A stretch of DNA of 64,000 nt from Diphasiastrum complanatum (taxonomy: Eukaryota > Streptophyta > Lycopodiopsida > Lycopodiales > Lycopodiaceae): the NCBI GenBank assembly GCA_029204225.1, contig CM055109.1:20268349-20332348 (forward strand). The letters are read 5' to 3'. The translations under genes and the position numbers were made by a program. Below, piece by piece: positions 9,665 through 20,210 of the stretch. The notes beneath the pieces were generated by a model. That model made no database searches, was not told the DNA's origin, and saw only the letters and a list, made by a program, of their open reading frames with translations. The number at the start of each line of letters is the position of its first letter. Position 1 is the first letter of the stretch.

Positions 9665-10168
9665 ATGAGAACAATGAAATGGAGAAGAGAGCAATTGTAT
9701 TATCTGTTTTTAGATTCGAGTGAGTTGGTCAGTGTCTCGCTCGTTGGCGGCCTGACGCTCAGCTCAATCGTTGTGTTCTGCTCGTTGGCAAACTTTCATG
9801 CACAACTATTCTCTCTATTTTCGTCTCTCTATCTTCTATATCGCGTTGATAAAAAAGTGTGTATATATCTCCACTGTGTGGAGTTTACAAGACAGCTAAA
9901 CAGAGAATTACAAGACAAGTCAATGCTAATCAACTAGTTAGTTATTCTCTATTATCGCTAACTCTTTCAGCTGAGTGTGAAGTACAATACATCGTGCTCG
10001 TCAAGCTGCTAGTTGGCAGCGCAAATTGTTTTCTTTCATCTTTGTTTCATTTCGTTTCGTGTCTTCTAGTCTTCAAGGTATGTTCAACCTTTGGGGTACG
10101 TTTGCCCTTTGCTTCGTTTTGCTTTGTCACCTTCGTGACAAAGTTGCAGGAGTTCACAATTTCTGACA
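9665..10168 (-). repeat. 3' LTR of a minus-strand copia element
   Basis: On the minus strand the tract TCAAAAGGGAG (10169-10179) precedes an LTR opening TGTCAGAAATTG at 10168. A TATA-like GAGATATATACAC lies at about 9857-9870 (minus). The far end is not certain and is placed near 9665. The RNase H reading frame overlaps the start of this LTR. Confidence 0.55.
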
Positions 10169-11305
10169 CTCCCTTTTGAACCTTGCAACTTTGTATATTT
10201 AATCCAAATGTCTTTCTTTGCCTTGCAAAGAGTGGTTTGTCGAGCGGCTTCGTGAGCAGATCTGCAATCATGTCTTCAGACTTTATGTACTGAACCTTGA
10301 GCTCTTCCTTCGAGATCAAGTCTCGAATATGATGGTACTTTAGAGGTATATGTTTTGTCTTTGAATGAAAAATAGGATGCTGGGACAGATATATGGCACT
10401 TTGAGAATCCATCATTAACATGCATGGTTGTGGTATGCCAATTGCGTCCAACAGCATCTGCAACCATACTACTTTGTTCGCCATCTTTGAAGCTACGACA
10501 TATTCAACTTTGCATGAAGATTAAGCCACCAAAGTTTGTTTCTTGTAGGTCCAGCTGATTGCTGCTCTGCACGCTATCGAACATCCTCCTATCACGGACT
10601 TGCTGTCATCTTTGTACCTTGCCTAGCTTGCATCACTGTAGTGGTGCAATTCAAATCCTTTGTCTTATTTCTCTACTTTGTAGGTTAATCTCATATTTTG
10701 GATACCCTTCAGATATTGCGAGATTCGTTTTGCCATTTGCCAATGCGTCATGCCAGGATTCAAAGAGAATTGGCTTAAAGCATAGACAGAGAAAGCCAAA
10801 TCGGGTCGGGTATAGATTGTGAGGTACATCAGACTACCGATCAAGTTTTGGTAGAGTACGCCTTCCATCTTCTGCCTCTCCTCATCTGTATTCGGGTAAT
10901 TCTGCTTCGTCAATCTGGCTCCAACTATCATTGGTGTGGTCTTTTCTTTGCTGTCCATCATTCGATACTACTTCAACACTTTTTGAGCATACTCTGACTG
11001 ACTCAGATGCATTTCTCTTCTTATTTGATCTCTTCTGATCTCCAGCCCAAGGCACTTTGTTGCTTCTACCGGATTTGTGATTTCATAACTTTCGGAAATC
11101 TGAATCTTCGTTTCCTTGATTAGCATCAAGGAGTTTCCTATCATTAGAGAGTCATCCACAAAAATAGTCAAAATCACAAAATCTCTTCCTACTTTTTTAA
11201 TATAGACATTGCAGTCTGGTTGTGTAGGAGTGAAGTCTAGAGACTTCAGAAGACGGTTGAGCTTCTTGTACCAAGCTTGTGATGCTTGATTCAGACCATA
11301 AATGC
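10169..11305 (-). pseudogene. Copia RT and RNase H, 5'-truncated
   Basis: Minus-strand frames give the second half of copia pol. Near 11300-10968 come YGLNQASQAWYKKLN and the catalytic FVDD (variant of YVDD), then LGLEI and SEYAQKVLK. From 10961 to 10665 come NLIGSLMYLT and TRPDLAFSVYALSQF. Then, after a decayed 180-bp stretch, 10484-10200 holds the RNase H end with DSQSAIYL, KHIPLKYHHIRD and ADLLTKPL. Stops at 10967 and about 10664 break it. The 5' end is cut off near 11305 by plus-strand gypsy sequence. Confidence 0.88.
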
Positions 11306-11651
11306 AAGAACACGATTTGTCATATGAGTATGCTATTAGTGAACGGATATTGGTATTAAACAAACTGGATGAGAAGAGGTCTAGAGCCTTGTCACAAATA
11401 GAACGAAAAAAAAAAGGTTGAAGGAGCTCCATGATCTCAAAGCTAAGAAGTACCAGTTTCGGAAAGGACAATTGGTCCTATTTTATGATGCTAGAAGGGA
11501 ATTATTTCCTGAAAAATTAATGCCTATTTGGTTAGGTCCATATGTTTTCAAGAAAGTTTCTAAGAATAATACTGTGATTCTTAGCGACATGCATGGTAGA
11601 GATATGGATACCCCCATCAATATCAATAAGGTAAAACCCTATTATGTGTGA
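11305..11651 (+). pseudogene. Tat-like integrase C-terminus (T1)
   Basis: Homologous to the T2 integrase tail at 23825-24162. It carries LNKLDEKRSRAL, a lysine-rich helix (KKKRLKELHDLKAKKYQF) and the GPY-type module LGPYVFKKV, ending INKVKPYYV with a TGA at 11649-11651. One lost base in the A-run near 11410 breaks the upstream frame. The last codons overlap the next gene: the stop TGA lies five bases before the ATG of the RNase H gene, which is read in the -1 frame. Confidence 0.85.
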
Positions 11652-11653
11652 CT

Positions 11654-12163
11654 ATGACAAATACAACAATGAAACCGAGAATGAAAGCGAATGTATGGTT
11701 TGATGGCGGTAGCCGACTTGTTGGCACCATTGGTGTGATCCCGAAATCTGAACATGGAGGCCTTATTGCCAAACTAGGAGCCTATTTAGGTAAAAGATTC
11801 ACTTGTAACATGGCAGAAGCCAAAGCACTATTAACAGGAATGAAATTGGCCTTTCATAAAAAAGTGACTCATTTGATGACTAGAGGAGATTCTGCACTTA
11901 TATGCAACTTGGTTACTGGCGTGTGGGACATGAAAAATCTTGTCCTGGCCATGTACATTAGGGAGATTCAAGGACTAATGAAGCTGTTTGTTGAAATTGA
12001 TATTCAGCATATCAGAAGGGAATACAATCATGAATCAGACAGACTAGCTAATGAAGCATTTGATCATGATGTCTTCTATGGTTGTGTACTTGTCTTTGAT
12101 GAGAGTGAATTTATCCGAGGTGAGGCAGATGTGTGGCTAGCTCTGAAACCTTATGCCCACTAA
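11654..12163 (+). CDS. Second RNase H (RVT_3/aRNH type) downstream of integrase, T1
   Basis: A complete 169-residue frame with all RNase H active-site acids: D17 in WFDGGSR, E55 in MAEAKALL, D79 in RGDSALIC and D129 in SDRLANEA. The NLVTG-x-WD-x-KN and HIRREYNHESDRLANEA segments identify the plant/archaeal-like RNase H group (Pfam RVT_3). RNase H removes RNA from the RNA:DNA hybrid during reverse transcription. In Tat elements as I know them this domain lies between the ordinary RNase H and integrase. Here it follows integrase, in the -1 frame relative to it, so expression would need frameshifting or re-initiation. I take the ATG at 11654; an upstream GTG at 11648 is also in frame. No stop codon interrupts it. 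Confidence 0.9.
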   Translation: MTNTTMKPRMKANVWFDGGSRLVGTIGVIPKSEHGGLIAKLGAYLGKRFTCNMAEAKALLTGMKLAFHKKVTHLMTRGDSALICNLVTGVWDMKNLVLAMYIREIQGLMKLFVEIDIQHIRREYNHESDRLANEAFDHDVFYGCVLVFDESEFIRGEADVWLALKPYAH

Positions 12164-12740
12164 GGAATCTGTTGGCTAGAAACTACTATTGTAAGAATGG
12201 AAGAACTGAAATCCCGAGCTGTCCGGAAGGCAGTAAGGGTAGTGAGCAAATTTCTACAGTTAACTCCTTTTAGACATACCAAAGGGAGCCTAGCTGCAAA
12301 TTTAGCAAGAATGACATGACAAAACTTTTGGGGTTTATGCAGAAGCAACAATGATAGACCAACCCCAAACGCTATGAGTAGTGTAACTTACTACTTTACC
12401 TAGCCAGTAATTCCACAATGTGAGGTAACCAACATTCGTGTTGGTTTTGCAAATTTAGCACCTGGCACTTCTGCACTCCATATGATATGTGAAAATTTGA
12501 AACCCTGTGATGATTTGCCCTATGATCTGTGACCGGACTCCATAGTCCAATGGATAAGGCACTGGAACTTTATATGATAATTGAAAAGGAAATAAGCTAC
12601 TAATTGTGATCTGATTGTGTTACAGTATTATCAAGCCTTGTATGAAATACCTGAGATGCTGTTCTTCATGAAGATCTGATGCTGATTGGAACCCTTTTGG
12701 ATTGGCCTAGAATGTTATTGGCCGGTCCAAGGGGGTAATC
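12164..12740 (+). other. 3' UTR and PPT of T1, with tRNA-Arg-like half
   Basis: This non-coding stretch follows the second RNase H. Its first 180 bp also occur after the T2 copy (24730-24850). At 12536-12565 a 30-nt sequence resembles the 5' half (acceptor strand, D arm with AATGGATAAGGC) of a nuclear tRNA-Arg; the 3' half is missing. The tract AAGGGGG (12729-12735) is the polypurine tract before the LTR. Confidence 0.6.
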
Positions 12741-13253
12741 TATTGTTGCTTATCTTGAAGACATGTTGCTGTATGGGTTTTGGGTTAGCCTAGGATGCTA
12801 TTGGCTAGTCCATTGGTCTTTGTGTAACCAGAAATGCTGAGTTTGAAGAATGGGGACCATTCTTTATCCGTGAAGGTCACCACTATTTGCGGGGAGAAAG
12901 ACCTCTTTTTCAAGTTATTTTTGATGGAAAATCATCACCCCAGCTATTATGCCAATGCGAAACTGCTTGAAATTGATGCATAAATGGCCCATTATGGCCA
13001 ATTGCACTTTTATTGAAACTCTGTCTATTTATTGATTTATGTTGGACTTGTATTTACTTAAGAGACTTATGCTCCTAGTTCCCGGGTTTGTCGGGGCTAG
13101 GAGGTGCCAATTCGTCTTAAAAATCAGTTAAATGGCAACTTTATTCACTGTAGGCCATTTTAGTGATTTAAAAATGGTTTTGAGGCTCAGCCCTTAAGTT
13201 TGGGCCAAACTGCAAAAAGCTCTTATTGGTGCCCATTCATGAAGGGTTGCACC
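12741..13253 (+). repeat. Tat-like LTR, left part
   Basis: This starts TATTGTTGCTTATC (the other copy at 33286 starts TGTTGCTGCTTATC). It is homologous to 33286-33796 and breaks at the insertion of the nested element. The last five bases, GCACC (13249-13253), are the target duplication of that insertion. Confidence 0.85.
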
Positions 13254-13771
13254 TGTTATGTCCATGACCAGTAAGTAGGATTCAATATACTCCTAGTCTT
13301 GGATACACGGTACTCCAGTAAATCAAGCTGTGAGTTATGCCACGTCATACTGGATGTGACCTGAAAGTAACTAATATCCTTGTGAGGCCTAGAACACACT
13401 AAATGGAGTTACAAAAAAAAGAAATAGTGTATGCATGTGTAGAGTTATCAATAACAATTCTATGAATAGGTGGTCCATGCTTAGGACTCTATTCTAGGTG
13501 AATCTATGTATAGGGAACTTAGGGCTATGCATGGCTATGTGCCCAGGTTGCTTTTGGCTCTATGTATTGAGGCCAAAATCGCCCTACTCCTCATTGTGAT
13601 CATGGATTCATTGCCAGGGTTTCACTCTACATTCATGCTTTTTGTTCCTTGGCTTGGGAGTGAAGCTTCTAGAGTTGATTGGTTGCTTCTACTTGGTTGG
13701 GTGGTTGCTCCATAGTGTGTTTTCCATTGTGTTTTGTCTTGTAAGCATGATCTTAAGGAGCTTCCCTTACA
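13254..13771 (+). repeat. 5' LTR of the nested element
   Basis: 518 bp, TG...CA. It is matched by 19691-20208. It contains short frames that are not genes. Confidence 0.9.
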
Positions 13772-13772
13772 G

Positions 13773-13784
13773 TGGTATCAGAGC
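13773..13784 (+). promoter_or_regulatory. Primer-binding site, tRNA-Met
   Basis: TGGTATCAGAGC lies one base after the 5' LTR and is complementary to the 3' end of initiator tRNA-Met, the usual primer for plant copia and many gypsy elements. Confidence 0.9.
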
Positions 13785-16700
13785 AAGGCTTACAAAGATT
13801 GGAACATGGAGAAGAGCTACCTTTCATCAAAATTTTGGATTGGATCCAGGGGAATTCTCTTCCAAGGTTGATAGCAAGGTTGCAAGTGGGTGTACTATCC
13901 CAATTTCAATTTGCATGTTGCTGAGATCCATTACTCTTGGCATTCTTTGTGGTTTTATGGAGAATTGTCCTTGAAGGCCAATTTGTGATGCTTTTTTGGA
14001 GCTTTTTCTTGTGTAGATAAAATATTTGGTAGATCTGAATTTTCCAACAAGTGTACTTTCATTTTAGGGTTCATTAATGATGAAATTAATGATGCATGCC
14101 GGTTCTCTCCAATGATTTATGATTCTAGGCTATGTTTTGGTCAAAATTGCTTGGTTTTTCATGCTTTTTGGCACAAAATAGATAGTAAGAACCAAATCCC
14201 AGCAAGATCATATCAAGTAGATGGTTTTAAATCTATAAATTGGTTTGCATGTGTTAGAGAAAGAGTTGTATGTCATGAATTTCCACTTTATAGTAATGAA
14301 AAAAATCGGAAAATAGCAAAAAATCATCATTTTTGCTTGTTTTTTCATAAAGTTGGATAGTAGGTGGCTGTAAAACACCATGTAGTGCTTGTAAAGAGGT
14401 GGACCAAAGTCTTTTGAAGCTTTCCCTGAAGTTAGAGCCAAGAATTCCAGCAACTGAACATGTAGGAAGTAAAAAAAGTTTAAAAAATGACCATTTTTGG
14501 TGATTTTTGGGGGATGGATCTTTCCAAATCCATAAGGAGATCATTATGGAATTAATTATTGTATGATTAGTATTCCTTTTTATCTCCCCAACAAGCTATC
14601 AGACCTGTGAATTGATGGCCGGTGGCTTATGCACCATCTCCATCAAGTTTGAAGCTATTTTGACTTCTACAAATCAAGAAATCTTCGTTCTCAGCCTATA
14701 CTGCATCTTAGGATCAGTATGAATGCTTCATGGAAGTCTAATTGATTGTTTAAGACGGTTGGTAGTATCAATTTTGGGCTAGGATGGGCGTTTTCACGTT
14801 TTTGCATGATTCCTTCTTGTGGAAGTGCACCCTACTAAAATTTTTCAGACACTCTGATCTCACACGTGTGAAGCCTAGGTGGCAAGCTGACATGACAAGC
14901 ATCTTGTTCACTTGATCTCCCTTCGTATTGAGCTTTACAGCACCCAATTTGGTGTCCTATAACCAAAGTTATGATCATTTGAAGTTTTGTAGTTTTGTGA
15001 GTAAAATTGGCAAGATTTGAAATTGTTTTGATTACATGCCAGTCATTTTCCTAATTTGTAGTATTGTGTTTGCATGGATTAGTTGCATGCTGATTCTTAG
15101 AGTGATTCTGACATGCATGAGAGATTTACAATTGATTTGAGTGGTCATACACATGTACTTTGACAATTGGGTCACAAATCAATGTCAATGGCTGACAAAT
15201 TCCATAAAACTGAAGTTTACGTAAAAAATTTTGTAATGACGTTTATGACTGATGTAGTTTGGTTTGCATGCCAGTTTGACATTGGGTTAGTAACATTAGG
15301 AATCGGACAGTGTTTCAATTTTTTCGACTTCGATTGCCTTTTTGTACTAACAATATTTTCGTTGAATTACGTAAAATAAAGAAAAAAATTGAGTTTTTCG
15401 AAAAAATCAAAATTTTGGTCATTTTTTCGTTATCTATGGAATCAGTTTAGATTAGTGAATTGATTAAACTGAGTTTATCAGTTAGAATTGATCACATAGT
15501 TTTCACTAAGTCTAAATTATTCCTCGGTGATAGATAAGTTAAAATTGACAGAAGGAACCGCAATAGATTGTCGACAGTTTTTACTATGTTTCTTTTAACT
15601 TTTGAAATTTGGAGCTCTCAGATAAAAAGTTAAAATTTGGACTTTTTTTCTTTTTTGTTAAATTTCAATTGATAAAAACTGAATATCAGTTACTTGTCTG
15701 ATAGTTTTCTAATCGATGTTGATCGATAGAAATCAGTCAAGTGAACGTTTGTGCAAGATACTCATTGAATTTGAATTAAAATCGTCAAACAATATGAAAT
15801 GACCAAATTGAATGAGTGTCAATAGTATTCTTTATCTAGTCAGTAAATCTGACAGGATACGGTTCAAGAATTACTGAAAATCCTATTGGTGGGATTTCCA
15901 TTCATGTAATTTCATATTCTACGTTTGGATAGGTTTTGTCAATATTAACGGAGTGATGCCAAACCAATCGATAAAAAGGAAGAACAGTCCAACTTGTTTG
16001 GAAATTTGTAATATAGGAATTATATAACGGATTTCATTTCCAATAAAATCCTATGGTGAATTATATTCAAAAGATCAGACTAGTATGATTTCACATACTA
16101 GTAAATGATTTTTGATATATCAGATATTCAGCCCAAGTATAGGACAAAAATAAAATTGTTTTAGATTTTTTCTTACAGTAATAAGTTTTTTAAACATTTA
16201 CTAATGTCATTATGTCTTCTTGGTAGCTTATCTGAAATAGATTTTCAGGGAATTGAAAATTCTGAGGGAAGAAGAGTGGACATCAGAGGTAGTAAGTGTG
16301 ATCGGGAAATGTATTTCACAATTAGGATTTCGTTAATTCCTATAAATAATTGCTTAATACTGGTTATTAATTTCCTGGATAGAATTCATTCAGTTGAATT
16401 CGTAACTAATATCTTTGTAATTATTGAGTTATCCGTAGTTTTGGATGTCAATTGTGAGATTTAGAAGTGGAATTTGATACGTGGATTACATTGGATCTGT
16501 TAGTTGACAGAAGCTTGTCCCTAGATTTGATGCATCAGTAGGGTTTTGAAGCTTGTCAATAACCAGAAAAGTTCAGGATGCAATATTGAACCATGTTAAT
16601 TCCTCTATCTAAGTCACATAATCAGATGTGGATTTTGGGTATCCATCTGATAGTCATGCCAGTCATCCAAATAAATGGATTCTCCAGTGTTTTGGAAACA

Positions 16701-19690
16701 GAGATAATATCCTATAGTGATTATAGGACAGCTAGATGATCAGTGGATCTCTAGAATATCAGATAAGGCGGTTAAGGATTTTCTGGAAGGAAAAACTGAT
16801 GGTATGGGGCATCAGTAATTTTGGAAAGAAAATTCTAGGACTGTAAAGATTTGATGATCAATGGTGTGTTAAGTACCTAGTCGGGATATGGGAGAGATGG
16901 AAACCATTTGATCAAATGTGGGGTATTTTGGAAAATTTTGAGGTTTAATCTAGATCCCAATGTGGTATTTCATTATTTACAAATCAGAGGCCCTCAGATC
17001 TATTTCTCGCTTTCTTAATTAATCCTTTACTTTTTTAGTAATTTCTCAAATATAAGATATCAGACTGATTTATATGATTCTTTTCAGCATGAAGTTATTC
17101 TTCTGAAAGACTGTTATGTCATATAAATTACTACTTGTGTGAATAGACTTGGAATTCAGATAAATTTTAAGGTTAAAATATTTCAATTTTTTAGACCTAG
17201 AATATCTCTGTTACATGAATAGATTTCGATAGAATAGTAGCTTCTATCAGTGAAAATATTTGAAGGAGAAGTTCTGTAATAGGGTGAATCCTTTAGTGAA
17301 AGCACTTATTACTGACTTTTCTTGGATTTAGATATTTTCATATTATTGAAATTGATTAATTTCTTTGAAAGGAAGAGTGAAGTGGTGGGATAAATTTCTA
17401 TTTGAGAATCTGTGGTTTGTGTAGTTTTCGGAAAAGAACCAACTATCGTATAGAAATGAGATGTGGTCTGAAAGTAATTTCAGATAGATTCAGAGTAAGA
17501 TGCCTAATTGGAACTTTTCGAAATAAGAGAAATTCTCTAGGGATTGGCTGGACAATCTGGAACTAGAACATGTTTGGAATTTGAATCATTACCTATAAGT
17601 AGTACAGTAAAAGGTCAAAAGTTACTAATTCCATTTTGATTGGAATAGAAGTAAGTCTGATCAGAATTTAAGTCTGAGAGTTCTATATTGGATCAACCTA
17701 ATCTTAGTTTAAGTACTAGGATCAAAGAGAGGTTAATCAGTGGGAGAAATTATGTAATTAGAGGTAAGTAGGATTGGAAAACTGCTGAGAGTGAATTTTA
17801 TTCATCTCAGAGATTTCTCGGATATGTTATTTACTCAAGAGAAATAGAAAAGATGTTGTAGCTGAGTTACAAGATCTCAGTGAGATATGTGAGTAACATA
17901 TGTGGGGTCTGGAAGAATCTGCCAGATAAAAATGTGTCTATGTACTGGGTCATAGTGAGATTATTCACATATGTGCACAATTAATCTTGTATGAATCTAC
18001 TGTGTATTCCTGGTTACTAGAGTTATTTGGTGCACTTAACCTAGTCGGTGAACATGAATATATGATCAAGTAATGTTTTGACAAATACTTGTAGAGTTAA
18101 CAAATCTTTGTATAGAAGATTTATGGATTAACTTATAAATGATTTGGATAAGGATCTAAATGTGGTGTTATACTAGTATAATTGAATTCTTCACCTAGAC
18201 ATTTGAGATTTCTGAATCATTGGCAATTAACTTGAGTAGTTGATTACTCCAGAGTGAAGTTAATTGGTAAAACAATCAGTGTGAAGTGGATTCACCGAGA
18301 ACTGATGGTTTTGAATTATATTGCTTGTAAGATGCATGATTATTGTGTGCATTGGATATACAGTATTCTTGGTATAGAGTATTCTTTAGTTAAGGAAGGG
18401 ACTCAGCTCATTAGTGATTGTATTCCAGAGAGCTCAATTGGATAACGAATCATAATGAATCCAAGAATAAAAAACTGAGTTGTTATTCAGCAGGACTTTG
18501 GGTATCTAGATGTGATTCTAGATTGTAATCTAAAGTTGTTGTGGCTGAAGATGATTGTCATTTTGGTATGCATTCAGTCTTTAATTACCAATAGTTTATA
18601 GAATTGAATCTTGCACTTCAATTAAAGAATCATGTTTTGGAAGTATTCCTAAATCCAGTATTTTCTTAATGGAAAGATTTTTGGAATGACTCTTACTTTT
18701 CTTGAGTTATGTTAGACACATACTCCACTATCCTGTAAATGATTAAGTATGATTTGGATTCCAGAAAATTATGATTGACGAATCATATGAATCTAAATAT
18801 TTATGGTTGACTAATCATAAATAGATACTTAATTATTGTCAAAGGATTATAAAAAATTGTAATGATTCTTAAGTGTGAAGATTAATTTTTGATCTATTAT
18901 TTGAATAAGAATTCAGATCAATGTTTTGAATCTCTCTACTCTAGTATTCTATTTGAGAACCTATGGATCTCACAGATATTCTCACAAGATAAGTATTCTA
19001 TTTGTAGAGAATTTAATTTATCTAGTGGATGTTATTCTGCTAAAGTTTATGGTCTGCAGATGCTTGAGTACAGTTCTTCATTTGATTGGATCTCCAGTTA
19101 TCTTAGGAGACAGACAAGTTTATTAAGATGAGTGAATGTTATTTTCTTGCACTTGGTGCTAGAAACATGAGCATTTAACTCAAAAGAGTATCTGGGATAC
19201 TCAGAGTTGAGTTTGAATCATTCTATATCTTAATAATTTTCCTAGAGATCCTAGCTAAATGAATTATCATATCTTAGAATTTGGATTCTAAGGATATCTA
19301 TACTTAAAAGCTTATGAATTATCTGTTAGAGTTGTGGATAATTTCAGACTGTAATTGTAATTATTTTATTATTTCTTTAACTTTAATCTCTTAAGTTAGG
19401 TTATTTCACCCAGTGTTTCATGTAAGTGTCTTACATGAAGGTGATGTTACTAACTTGTGATGAATGTAACCCAGATGAAAAATTTATCGCTTAGTGTACT
19501 TTTCAAACCTGAGTTGTACTCTAGAGCAGAGATTAATGATTTGAAATAGGTTTATCTCTGAGTACTTGTTTGATATGAAAGTCAGACTAAGGATAATGAT
19601 TTTCTCGGTTAATATTGAAAGTTAAAGGAACTGTAATTCTTTCCTGTTTAGAGAGTTTATAAGGATAGAAGCAGTTTCAAGAGGGAAGAA
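13785..19690 (+). pseudogene. Decayed interior of the nested element, with PPT
   Basis: About 5.9 kb with no frame over 110 codons. Traces of gypsy pol are visible near the 3' end: an integrase-like GSPVILGDRQ at 19088-19115 and HPVFHVSVLHEGD at 19401-19445, equivalent to HPIFHVSCLK in the integrase at 4660. A chromodomain-like trace may follow at 19540-19620. The polypurine tract AAGAGGGAAGAA ends at 19690. The order fits a gypsy element whose coding part was lost by many small mutations rather than one deletion. Confidence 0.65.
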
Positions 19691-20208
19691 TGTTATGTCC
19701 ATGACCAATAAGTAGGATTCAACATACTCCTAGTCTTGGATACACGATACTCCAGTAAATCAAGCTAATAGTTATGCCATGTCATATTGGATGTGACCTG
19801 AAAGTAACTAATATCCTTGTGAGGCCCATAACACACTAAATGGAGTTATACAAGGTATGAGACTGTGTATGCATGTGTAGAGTTATTAATAACAATTCTT
19901 TGAATAGGTGGTCCATGCTTAGGACTCTATTCTAGGTGAATCTCTGTATAGGGAACTTAGGGCTATGCATGGCTATGTGCCCAGGTTGCTTTTGGCTCTA
20001 TATATTGAGGCCAAACTCGCCCTACTCCTCATTGTGATCATGGATTCATTGCCAAGGTTTCACTCTACATTCATGCTTCTTGTTTCTTGGCTTGGGGGTG
20101 AAGCTTCTAGAGTTGATTGGTTGCTTCTACTTGGTTGGGTGGTTGCTCCATAGTGTGTTTTCTATTGTGTTTTGTCTTGTAAGCAGGATCTTAGGAGCTT
20201 CCCTTACA
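19691..20208 (+). repeat. 3' LTR of the nested element
   Basis: 518 bp, the partner of 13254-13771. Two extra bases (AC) lie between its CA end and the target duplication at 20211. Confidence 0.9.
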
Positions 20209-20210
20209 AC

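Larger units (their letters stand above)
13254..20208 (+). mobile_element. Nested gypsy-derived LTR element with decayed interior
   Basis: Two 518-bp LTRs (13254-13771, 19691-20208), both TGTTATGTCC...CTTACA, differ at about 30 positions by my eye count, roughly 94% identity. The PBS TGGTATCAGAGC is at 13773-13784 and a PPT ends at 19690. GCACC at 13249-13253 is repeated at 20211-20215, two bases (AC) after the 3' LTR. The related LTR at 33286-36200 has the uninterrupted site at 33792-33796. The interior has no long frame, only gypsy-like shreds, so it is non-autonomous, LARD-like in structure. Confidence 0.88.
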
